Origin: Neocallimastix lanati (nom. inval.)
Lineage: Eukaryota; Neocallimastigomycota; Neocallimastigomycetes; Neocallimastigales; Neocallimastigaceae
Assembly (NCBI GenBank): GCA_016946835.1
Contig: JACVTC010000061.1
Span: forward strand, 1 to 64,000
Reading direction: 5' to 3'
DNA: 64,000 bases
Shown here: piece after piece, positions 21,913 through 32,630 of the stretch
Numbering within the stretch: the first letter of the stretch is position 1
Layout: the number at the start of each line of letters is the position of its first letter
The notes under the pieces: model-generated
Database searches by the model: none
What the model was told of the DNA's origin: nothing
What the model saw: the letters and a program-made list of their open reading frames with translations, nothing else
Translations under genes and position numbers: made by a program

Positions 21913-22468
21913 TTATAGTGCAAGTATTATTCCTAAGTTCAAGATTAAAATCCATAGACATGACTTAATCTTATAATTAATTTGGCTTCCACTTATAACT
22001 TCATGGTCTCCATCCATATCAGAATCGTTCCCTTCCAAGTTTAAAGCCTTTAACTTCTTGACAATATTTATCATAATTCTCAATGCTACAAAATGATTTA
22101 TTTCCTCCTGAATGTTTACCACTCATAGAAATTGCATGTGCCCATTCTCCAGGTTCAGCACAGACTCTTCCAGATTTAGTTTTTCCCCATGCAGTAACAG
22201 TATGAACTTTTGTACTGTGGTAATAAAAAGCATGTACTTGTTCGTTAGTAAGTACTGTTAAAATTGTACCACCTTCACAACCGTCCGGTGTACCTATTGT
22301 ATAGCCTATTGGCCTTAACTCTTCATTTATTGCATTTAGTAAATTTTCAAAATCAGCTGATGTAATGGACCCATTTACATCCAAATTAAAACCTCGACGA
22401 TTCAAAGCATTATTTTTTATATTATTTCTTTTGAGAATATTAGTAGCATTAATTCCGAAATACTATAT
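21913..22468 (-). pseudogene. Unrecognised gene fragment (about 150 residues)
   Basis: A normal-composition open frame in very AT-rich, repeat-laden surroundings. The minus-strand frame runs from a possible splice acceptor (about 22468, ACTATATAG) to a stop at 22019. It contains GYTIGTPDGCEGGTIL, TAWGKTKSGRVCAEPG and HSGGNKSFCSIENYD. Near 22060-22120 the likely continuation changes frame and ends at 21913. No Met lies at the start, only TTG at 22405, so either an upstream exon is missing or this is a truncated copy. I do not recognise the family. Four cysteines and many glycines suggest a compact, perhaps secreted domain, but this is a guess. No partner genes are adjacent, only retroelement remains. 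Confidence 0.5.
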
Positions 22469-23602
22469 AGTAATAAATATGATAATGAATTATAATTGTT
22501 TCATTTTAATATTGATACTTAAAATAAATTGATAATATTATTCAAAGCATAAGTGAAATAATTAGTATATATATTAGTTGTATGAATTAGGGTTATTAAC
22601 ATTAGTAAGTGTTTAAATTAAATTGAATTGATCTTTTTATTTTCCGAATTAACTAAGTTCAAATTTGAGTTATAAGTTGCTTTATTTATTTTCATATTTT
22701 AAATCTGAATTGCTTATTCTATTTAAAATTAAAATTGTTTTATTTAAATTCAAATTATTTAATTTATTTAAATATTCTAAATTATTTGTTTATTCTTGAT
22801 AACAATATTTTCAATATCGTAGATTTTTAAATTTAAAATTGTGTTCCTCATTTTATAAATTTAAATTAATTTAAATTTAAATTTTTATGTTTATTTTTAA
22901 GAAAATTTAAATTTAAATGTTTATTTATTTATATTTAAAAATTTTTTTTTTGTTTATTTATTTTAAATTTAAATTTATCATTTTTAAATTTAATGTTTAT
23001 TATTATCGGTATTTTAAATTTTAAATTTTAAATTCAAATTATTATCATAGAAAAATAATTATTTTTAGCTTCAAAATATCAATGTTTTCATTAGTGCAAG
23101 GGAAGTTTATTTTTTGCCAATCTCATCATTTCAATTTCAGTTTTTCAAAATTTCAAATATTGAATTTCGAGATCTTAAAAATAATTTTCATACATAATTT
23201 TAATCCTGATTGGTAGCTTAATTCGGTAGATCACAAAATAATGATAATATTATTTTGTTTTCATGATTAGAGTAATCGAGGCTCTTAATCTGTTAGATGG
23301 TCAAATGTGATGTATTTAATTATGTAAACTTTATTATATGAATATTGATGAAAATTAAATGTAAATTGATCAAATGAAATTACTTTATTAACTTCATTTT
23401 ATTAAAAATAATATAATATACATCTTAATATATCATAACAATAACATTACATGAATCATAAATGTATTATATAAATATTTATAATGTAACAAGCCACATT
23501 TTACATACATAAATTTACTTAATAAATTTTACTATATATAAATTTGTATAACTATATAATTAATAATGAAATAGGAATAATATTAAACTTTATTTTCAAC
23601 AA
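22469..23602. other. AT-rich non-coding stretch
   Basis: Simple TTAAATTT-type sequence at 22600-23050. A short GC-richer block near 23200-23310 has no coding sense. The right end leads into the copia LTR. Confidence 0.4.
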
Positions 23603-23751
23603 ATATTATAATATAAAAAGTACATTTATTTAATAATATGGTTTACATGTAATTTATATATATCAAATGTGGCTTTTATCCTTTAGACACTAACGTAATG
23701 TAATGTACATTATTAATGTATACATAGAGTATTCACATATTCTAACATTCT
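23603..23751 (-). repeat. Copia-1 3' LTR end
   Basis: Matches 17152-17293. The minus strand starts TGTTAGAATATGTG at 23751 with CACTAAAAGAA beside it as a weak polypurine tract. The left LTR border was not found. Confidence 0.55.
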
Positions 23752-24359
23752 TTTAGTGGTTCCGCTTCTACCCACTTGGGTTAGGTAATTCACTAAAACT
23801 TTTTAAAAATCTATTTCGTTTCTTTTTGTTCTTGGTAGAAGTCCCAAGTCTAATCCATTTCTCGAGAAAGGGTAACCTGATTTGATTGGTAGATTTTCTA
23901 AGGTTTCATTTTTGTTTCCTGCCTTTATACCTTTGACATCTTGGGTAACATGATGTACATTTGAATTTCTTTTTTTATTCATTCCCTTCCAATACGAATT
24001 AGGTTTCAACCCCACCGAATGCAATCTATTGGTTGAAACCTTTCTTTTTGGTCATCAATTATCTTTCAAAGTTTACCATCTTGTTTATAATTTTTTTTTT
24101 TTTTACAATACTATGATTCCTTGATGAATTGTAACAAAAATCTTTTAACTGGTACAATTAGCACGAATTTCTTAAATTTGTAATTTAATGATTTAAAAAA
24201 AAAAAAAAAAAATTGGAAAAAAATTTTTTTCTTGAATTTTCTTTTAGCGTTAATTATTTATAAATATATGTTGTTTTATATTTAGCTAATTTCGTTATTT
24301 AAAACTTGAAGTTGTTTCTAGTATACTCTTTATAGATAGTTTTTAAATTTTGAAATAAT
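23752..24359. other. Copia-1 3' region
   Basis: Between the RNase H remnant and the LTR. 23800-24060 is GC-richer and holds a 73-residue minus-strand frame without recognisable motifs. A- and T-runs lie at 24088-24210. Confidence 0.4.
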
Positions 24360-26540
24360 TTTAAATTCCTAGTTTTATTTAATCTTTAAATATATTTATA
24401 TAAAAATGTATTAGAGTTAATTTGATTGAAATATGTTTTAATTTTGGATTTAATTCCCCATTTTCCATTGAAATTTTACTTGCATTATTATCAGTGAATA
24501 ATGTTAGTGGTTTGTTAAATTTGAATAATTCATAAGATATTTTTAATTCTTAATAATTTCTTTATACATACTGATGCACTTATGTATTCAGCTTCTGCTG
24601 TTGATGTGGCGACAACTGACTGTTTTTTCGAAGTCCAGGATATTGGATTATTTCCCATTAAGATAATATTACCTGACGTTGATTTTCTGTCAGTAACATC
24701 ACCAGCGAAGTCTGAATCTGTGTAACCTACAATGTTACCAGTGCCATCATATTTAATTTTATAATTTTTAGTGTCTTTTAAATATTGTAATATAGCTATA
24801 ACTTTGTGCCAGTCAGATACTGTTGGATTTTCTGAATTTCTAGCGGCTTTATTAACTGAAAATGCAATGTCGGGTCTGGTACATTTTGATAAATATATTA
24901 ACATACCAATTGCACTTTTATATTTGGTTTTGTCGAATGGTTGATTATTTTCAGATTTAGTATTGTCACCAACACATGGTGTTCTTCTTACTCTTTGGTT
25001 GTTAATATTAAATTTTTTTATAATATTGTTTATAAATTGAGTTTGTGATAATGAATATGTTTTATTATTATTTTCGACTTTAATTCCTAATAAGTAGTCA
25101 ATCGGTCCAGATTTTGAGATTTTAAATTTATTTTTAATTTTATTGAAAATTTTGTTAATTTCTTCCTTTTCGCCAGTAACAATCATATCATCTACATATA
25201 AGCCTATTATACAAACTAATTTTCTGTTAATAACTTTCTTAAAAACACAACTTTCGGATTTTAGTTGCTCCATTCCTTGTTCTATTAAAAATTTTGAAAT
25301 AGTTTTATACCACTGTCGGCCAGATTGTTTTAAACCGTACAGTGCTTTGTTTAGTTTCCAATATCCCCTCCCAAAGTTAGGATCTCCAGGGGGAATTTTA
25401 ACGTAAATGTCCTTGTCTAAATTCGCGTTGAGATACGCAGCTTTGATATCTAATTGTAGAATATCCCATTTAAATTTAGCAGCGAGAGCGATAAGAAGCT
25501 TAAGACAATCAATATTTAAAGTAGGTGAGAAAGTCATTTCGTAATCAATACCATATTTTTGAATAAAGCCTTTAGCAACAAAGCGGGCTTTATGTTTAAT
25601 TACATGTCCAAGGCCATCGGTTTTAATAGCGTAAACCCATTTGGAAGGAATAGGTTTCTTACCATCTGGAATAGTATTAACAAAAGTCATAATTTTATTG
25701 GTGTAAAGATTATCAAGTTCATTATCCATAGCTTTTTCCCATAGAGCATGGTCTTTGCAATTTGTGGCTTGGAAAAATGATTGTGGCACAAAATATTCCA
25801 AGGAAGCAATAATTTTAGAATTAAAGTTTGATCTACGAAATTTTTGCGATTGGGAAGGTGTTAAATCGTCTGAAAGTGACCTTTTATGAAAATTAAAATT
25901 AAAATGATTTTTATCATGTAAAAAATTATTTTTCTTAATTTTATATTGATTATTTGAAAATAAATAATCGATATTTCCATTTTCAAAATTTTTATTATTT
26001 TTGAAATGAAAGTTACTCCTATGATGAGGTAAATTAATTCTATTGAAAGGATTAGTATTAAAAGAATTTTGGTTATCTATGTGTAATTCTTTAACACTTC
26101 TTCTGCCGTTAAAAGGGAACTTTTTGTCAATGTAAGAAGAGATAATATTATTTCTATTAAACATAGTGTTTCCTTGAGAAGAAGAAGGAAAATTATAATA
26201 ATTTGAGTTTGATAAATTTTTTGATTGCAATATATTGTTAGTAGTACTGGTAGATATATTATTTTTAATATTTGTTTCAGAAAAATTTTTATTAAAATTA
26301 TCTATATATATATTAGATTTATTAGAAGACATATTGGTTTGTTCATTGACTTTTTCTTGATTATTAAATTTCATATTAATTAAGGTTTCGTCATTAATAT
26401 CAAAAAATTTTTCTTCATCAAAAATTTCATTATTATTTTGAGTTTTAGAAATTCTAACTTTATTATTATTTGAATTTCCAGAAAAATTTTTCTCATGATT
26501 AAAATTATTATTTGATAAGGTTTCATTTAAATTTTTGTCT
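24360..26540 (-). pseudogene. Copia-1 reverse transcriptase and RNase H
   Basis: The main frame is 26540 to 24530. After an Asn-rich linker the copia RT starts at WVYAIKTDG, with RFVAKGF, QLDIKAAYLNA, LYGLKQSGRQW and an intact active site YVDD near 25190. Copia RNase H follows with GYTDSDFAGD and STAEAEY. A frameshift near 24530 cuts the ORF, but the conserved end of RNase H (FTDNNASKIS and KHISIKL) is visible in the next frame down to about 24360. All catalytic motifs are intact, so this copy died recently or the breaks are sequencing errors. It is joined upstream to the linker and integrase by two further one-base shifts (26562-26566 and 26924-26930). Confidence 0.88.
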
Positions 26541-26544
26541 TTGA

Positions 26545-26946
26545 TTATTGAATTTTCTTCATTTTTGAAAAATTTTTATTATCAGAAAAATTTTCATCAT
26601 TTGAATTTTTGAAATTATCTTGATTTTTGACATTTTGGTCCTCTTCTTCTTGAATTTTTGTAGGAATGTCCTTACCGATATTATTAGAAATATTGGTATC
26701 ATTTTGATCCTCAGTTGCTGGGCTTTTACCTTTGTCTTTTTTGGGTAAATGTTCGTTATTTGAATTTTTATGAATTTGTTCATTAAGTCCAGTAGGTAAT
26801 TTCTTTGAAGAAGGTCCCAAATTTTTGTTATTTTTCTTGAAATTTCCGTTATATTTATTTTCAGAAGATTTGTCATTGTGATGGCTATGATCTAGATTGT
26901 CTTCCCCAGAAAATTGTGGTGAATTTTTTTGAAAAATAGAAATCAA
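26545..26946 (-). pseudogene. Copia-1 integrase-RT linker, out of frame
   Basis: 133 residues rich in N, K, D and S, with no known domain. The frame begins where the integrase ORF shifts (seven-base T-run 26924-26930) and ends at a stop just after the five-base T-run 26562-26566. One base too many and one too few at these runs would put it in line with both neighbours, so it is the middle of one polyprotein rather than a separate gene. Confidence 0.75.
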
Positions 26947-28715
26947 AGGCTAGAAAGTCTTGGTCCCCATATTGATTAATTTTATTATTTGCTAATTTAA
27001 TATTAGCAGGAGTATCCTCAAGACAGTATATTTCTCTACAGTAGTGGATTGAATAATCGTGAAAATCCATAATGATGTAACTGTTTGATTTTTCACTAAA
27101 CCCAAGAAAAATTCCTTTCTTGGAATTAGGTGAAAATTTTGATTTGTTTTGACTTCTGTCAATATAAAAAGAGATGCATCCGAATACTTTGATATGATTA
27201 ATTTTTACTTTATTCATATAGAAGATTTCATCTGGAATTTTATTATGAATTCCAGAATGAGGAACTTTGTTGTATATATAATTGGCAAATAATATCGCGA
27301 AGTCCCAAAAATTTTCACTTAGTCCACTCCAATATAGCAAGGTTTTTGCGCAGGAAACAATAGTTAAGTTAAATCTTTCGCATAATCCGTTATTTTCTGG
27401 ATTATACGGGGGAGAAAAAACCTTTTCTATTCCATTTTCATTGCAAAAGTAATCAATTTTCTTGTTTTTATATTCCTTTGCGTTATCAGATTTAAAAACT
27501 TTTATTTTATAATCTTTGTATTTATTATTTAACATTCTTAAGGTATTAATGATAATGTCTGTAGCTTCTGATTTACTCTTCATAATAAAGACCCATGATT
27601 TTCTTGATACTTCATCTAGGATAGTTAGTATAAACCTTTTTCCTGTGTATGATGTGTTAATTGGACCAATAATATCCGAGTGGATAACTTCTAATATTTC
27701 TTTGGCTCTGGGAGGAATTTTATTGTGTGGATTGCGTTTCATTTTCGCGATTCTGCAATCGTCACACTTATCTAAGTTAATTTCATGATGGTTTAGGAAG
27801 TTTTTCAAATCTTCTTGGTAGAAATGGCCAAGCCGTCGATGCCAAATTAGTTCTTCAGCATTACGAAAATTTTGAATTGCCATAATATTATTCTTAGAGT
27901 TTCTTTCGTTTTCAATATTGAAATGAGTAACTACAATTTTAACTTCATTGTTATTATTAGCTTGGAATGTGGCAATAATATTATAATTGTTATCTAAAAT
28001 TCTGAGGATAATATTATTGTGTTTATCCTTTTCTGTCAAGGTTTTAACATCTTGTTTTGCCCATTCTATTCCACTAATAATATTTTTAGCTACTTCTTTT
28101 GAATATAATACTTTGTTAAATTTAAAATGATAATTATTAATAGTAAATTCAAATTCACCATGGCCTTCAAAATAGCAATAAGTATTATTTGCACATCTTA
28201 ACTTTATTTTTTCTTTTTTAAAATTTTTAAGCAGACTTAGATCATTAGTTATATGTTCACCAGCACCTGAATCATATAACCATTCTGATGTTTCTTTTTT
28301 ATTGTAATTAATATTAAAAATTTCATTTGTATTATTTGTATTTATTTCCTTTTTATTAATATTATTTATAAAAATTTCTTTAGCTAAATTTAATTTATTT
28401 TCTACTCGTGTTATTATATTATTTTTAATTAAAACTTCATTTTTAACGTCTTCTTTATCATAATTTATGAAACAATTTGATTTTTCAGATTCTTGATATT
28501 CATCTGAATCATCATCATCCACAAATTTTCCTTTGCTTTTAGGATTATAATATTTATAAAACATTGGGCGGATATCATCATACGATACATTTTCGTTGTG
28601 TTCGTTGTTTAAATTAATGTATCTAACGGCTCTTCCATTTTGCCCATTATAATGTGGATGATTCTTTTGAGTCTGGTTATTTTCATTAAGTTCTAATCCA
28701 TCACGGAACCTTTTA
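26885..28715 (-). pseudogene. Copia-1 Gag end, protease and integrase
   Basis: Ty1/copia polyprotein, open from about 28715 to 26885. Numbering is from the Met at 28564. The protease motif WLYDSGAGEH has its catalytic Asp at 98. The pre-integrase zinc finger is H242, H246, C267, C270. The integrase core is D297, D360, E396 with D-35-E spacing, followed by HIKVFGC and GIFLGFSEKS. The upstream extension has Gag-like Asn/His-rich sequence, but the capsid region and zinc knuckle are missing. The element is therefore truncated at its 5' side near 28716, where unrelated AT-rich LTR sequence begins. The last 20 codons are out of frame because of the extra base in the run at 26924-26930. Confidence 0.88.
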
Positions 28716-30590
28716 ATTCCTTATTTAATAACTAATTGAAAAATTTGACCAATGGAATACCCATTTGTAATATTTATTATTTTGTTTTTATAATTTATAA
28801 TTAATTTTAAAATATTATTAGCAATGATAGATGATAATTTCATGTGTTTATATCGGCAGTAGATTTTTATTTATTGTTATTTTACTAATAACTTTTCTGA
28901 AAATCTAATTTTGTTGATTTCGATTTTGATCAATTTTTATTAATTTTTAAAATTTTACAAAATCTATTTTTATTTTCTTTATTTATTACATATTAGATTT
29001 TAAGAGCCTTATTTACACTTTTTTTGTAACGATTTTAGTGATGTTGCTCACTAAGGTCGTTGTAGATGAAATAAATAAATATATTGAAAAAATAATAAAA
29101 TTATATATTTTATGGTTTTAATATTATATTTTATTTATTATTCACGTTAAACAATATTGACTCGAAGAGTCAAAATAAAATAATAATACATGATATTTAT
29201 ATTCAAAGACAAAAATTATTCTTTAAATAGTTTATAAAAATAGTTTTGAATTGTAAATATATAAACATTAGTATTAATAATATTTATATAATAAATAGAT
29301 AATAAATGAGTTCTTATTAAATTTAGTTATTGTAAATAAATTGAAAGTTTATTGAATTAATTATGGTTTAGTTTTAGTTAATTATTATTTAATAAAATTA
29401 TTAATAAATATTTTGTTTATAAATAAATAGTAATATATGTAAATTAGATAGGAATAATATATAATATAATCATGAAAAAAATAAATACATGTAAATTTTA
29501 TTATTTAAATCGATGTATTAGTTATTGACTATTATATTTAAATAAGTTTTAATTATAACTTGTTTATAAAACTTATTTTAAAAATAATTAAAATTAAAGT
29601 TTTAAAAATAAATATTAATTATTATAAGATTAAAGGGAATTTAAAACTATTTAATAATAAAATTTTAAAATATGTTTGTTTATAATGATTGTTTACAAGA
29701 GTTTATATAAAAATTTTTTATTATTTACAAGTTTATTATTTTATATGTTTATTAAATATAAGGATATTAATTATTAATTAATTTTGGTTTTTAATTAAAA
29801 TAGTTAATGATTGTTATTTTTATTTTAATTTATGTTTATTTAATTAATTTTTTTTTCTAAAATGGAATTTTGTTTTAGAAAGAATTAATTTTTAGGTTAA
29901 GTTAATAAGAATTGTAAAAGTTTTTGGGTTTTTTGAGAAAGGTTACGAGTTGAGTTGGGTAAAGATTCTCAAATTTGGGTTAAACTGGTCAGGTCAATAT
30001 GTTTGTATTAATTATAACAATTAATTAAAATTAAATAATTAACGATACAAAGTTTTATAATTAAGAATTCAATCTTTTAAGATTTATGTTTTATTAGAAC
30101 TTTATTTAATATATTTAAATAATAAATTTTACTAAGATTAATATTAATTTTTCTTCCAGTTATTTTTGGCAATTTCTTAAGGATTAAATTAAATTAAATT
30201 AATTATCTTTAATAAATTAGTCCAAACCCTTTGGTTTCTAATTATTTAATATTTCTAATATTTATTTTTATAATTGAAATTGAATTTAAAATAATTTTTG
30301 TCAATAACAATCACCACTTTTAGAATAATTTCTAAATTAAGGTAATTGTTACTTTTTATCAATGTTAAGGCTTGGAGAGAGAAAACAAAAATAAGTAATA
30401 GTATAAACAATAAAAATAAATAAATTAACCAACTAAAAAAAATTATATTTTTTATAAATATTTTATTTAAAAATTATTAGAAATTACAATATTTAAAAAA
30501 AATACAATAATAATTATTTTTTTCTTAATTTTTTTACGCTTATTTATATTTTTTTTTACAATAATTGATATGGTAAAGCTATTTCTTTAC
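28716..30590. other. LTR remains upstream of Copia-1
   Basis: Holds a minus-strand TATA block GTGTAAATAAGGCTCTTA (about 29006-29024), a hairpin TAGTGATGTTGCTCACTA (29037-29054), the LTR-X copy at 29220-29620, and another TATA block near 30540. No coding frame is seen. Confidence 0.45.
29220..29620 (+). repeat. LTR-X copy (inverted partner at 35330)
   Basis: About 400 bp recurring in reverse complement at 35330-35690, and in diverged form at about 20540-20860. Probably a solo LTR. Confidence 0.6.
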
Positions 30591-30608
30591 AGGGTTAGGG
30601 TTAGGGTT
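30591..30608 (+). repeat. Interstitial telomere-type repeat (TTAGGG)3
   Basis: Three exact AGGGTT units sit exactly where LTR-like sequence ends and the 5'-truncated Copia-2 begins. Confidence 0.75.
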
Positions 30609-30609
30609 A

Positions 30610-31191
30610 ATCCTAAATAATGAAGAAATTAAAGAACTAATAAAGTTAAGATATGATCCAGATAATGATGGAGATTTATCTATATTCATATCTGATATGA
30701 ATTTAAAATTCAAGGAATTAGAAAATCTTAAAGAAAAATTAGAATATCAAAATAAATTTAATTATTTATATAGTGCTATTCAAGAAGATTTAGCTATAAA
30801 ATCAAATATCTTGAGTTGTGAACCTAACTGGGAAGAAACAACTTTACATCTAATTAAAGTTTCTCAACAATTAAAGAGCATACAAGAAATTATTATTAAA
30901 AAGGAAGAAAGAACCTCTACTTCACTAAATGTTAAAACAAAAATTAACTCCAATAATATTTGTGGCAATCAAAATAATAATAATAAAACGCGTAATAATT
31001 ATAATCAAAATCAAAAAGGTAATTATTACAGTCAAAATCAGAAAAGAAATACCTATTATGATAATAATAAATCAAGAAATTATAATAATAATAATCAACA
31101 AAATAAGTTAAATAAAAATAATATTAAATGTTGGAATTGTGGAAGGTTTGGTCATTTTTCTGATGAATGCAGATTTAAAGATAATAGTTAA
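30610..31191 (+). pseudogene. Copia-2 Gag, 5'-truncated
   Basis: The frame is open from the telomere-type repeat to a TAA at 31189. The first part is helical Gag (EELIKLRYDP-like region, ENLKEKLEYQNK), then an Asn/Gln-rich basic stretch and a CCHC knuckle CWNCGRFGHFSDEC (about 31129-31170). The capsid N-terminus is missing. The protease continues in the -1 frame right after the stop. Copia elements normally encode one polyprotein, so I read this as an indel rather than programmed shifting. Confidence 0.75.
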
Positions 31192-32630
31192 AAAATAATA
31201 ATAAAAGAAATAAGAATCAACAAAAACGAAATAACTACAATAGAGGGAGGCACCATATAAACAAAATACAATGTAAAAATGCCGAAGTAAATAACGTAAA
31301 TGAAAATTATATTGATAAACACGAAGAATATTTCTTCGAAGATTATAATGATTCTTATAATTTTGAATCGAATAATATTTTTGGCAATTATTCAAAAAAC
31401 CTTTTGCCAATGCAAAAATTAAAATATTACACGTGCAGTAATTCATCAGAAGATAAGAAAAACAATAAAAATGATAAAAACAAATTGAACGTGTGGACAC
31501 TTGATTCCTGAACTACCTACCATATGACTGGAGATTTAGAATGTCTATCCAATATAACAAAGTTTAATAAAAGAATATATTTCGCAAATGGAAAAAATGT
31601 AAAATCAAAATTTATAGGAACATATAAAGGATACATTAATGATAATAAAATAAATTTAAAAAATGTCTTATATATACCTGTATTCAAGAGGAATTTAATA
31701 TCAATAGACTGTCTTAGTGATCAATATTTCAAAACAATTTTTCAAAAGATTAACAATAAAAATAATGTAACTATTTACAACAAAAACAATAATAAAATAT
31801 ACAGTACCAGTGTTAATGAATCCAGGACTTACACTATATGGACCTCTAAAAGAAAAATTGAATTTACAAATGACTTACTATGTAATAATATTTCTTCTGA
31901 ATCTGAAAAAGATGATATTATGAATACATAGCATCGGAAATTAGGTCACTTTAATATTAATAGTTTAAAAAATATTTTATCAAAAATTGAAAATAAAAGC
32001 AAATGTAAAATATGTGCCCACTCCAAATTAAAAAATTTTCCGTTCCATACTAATAAAAGAAGAGCTTCTGAGCCATTTGAGAGTGTCCATATGGATACAG
32101 TCTCCCTGAAGCAAAGTTCACTTTATGGAAATAAATGTTTTTTAACTATTCTGGATGACTATTCTAGATACGGATGGGTCATCTTTTGTAAATCTAAGAG
32201 TGAAGTTTTTAATATTTTTCTAAATTGGTATAATAGAGTTAAAAATATTTTTAATAAAACTATAAAATATTTACATTCGAATAATGGAACCGAATTTATA
32301 AATAGTAAATTTAATGAATTTTGTAATATGAACGGTATTATTTTTGAACATACTATTCTTAACAACCCGCAACAAAATGGTAGAGTTGAATGTCTTCATG
32401 GAACTTTATTACCTAGTGCTAGAGCAATGTTAGAAGACGCTCATTTAAATCATGTGTTTTGGGAGGACGCTATTACTATAGCTAATTATATACATAATAG
32501 AATCCCCCATAAAGGTAATAATAATAATATTCCTTACGAACTTTTATATAATGAAAAAGTGGACTTAAAAAATTTAAAGTTTTTGGATGTCAGGTTTTCT
32601 ATTACGTTCCTAAACAATTCCGTAAAAAAT
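31188..32630 (+). pseudogene. Copia-2 protease and integrase, inactivated
   Basis: The protease active-site motif is destroyed: the Gly codon of D-S-G is TGA (31509-31511). A second stop, TAG at 31929-31931, replaces the expected Trp before HRKLGH. The zinc finger His/His/Cys/Cys (HRKLGHF, CKICAH) remains. In the integrase core the first Asp (VHMDTVS) and the Glu (NGRVECLHG) remain, but the second Asp is Asn (HSNNGTEF in place of SDNGTEF). A one-base loss near 32580 shifts the frame before the FYYVPKQF region. Function is impossible. Confidence 0.85.

Noticed and set aside
29905-29995. Possible tRNA-like module near GGTTACGAGTTGAGTTGGG
   Set aside because: The would-be B-box (GGTTAAACTGG) deviates at key positions and no T-stem forms.
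31185-31195. Programmed -1 frameshift between Copia-2 gag and protease
   Set aside because: No slippery heptamer in frame, and the element is full of other lesions.
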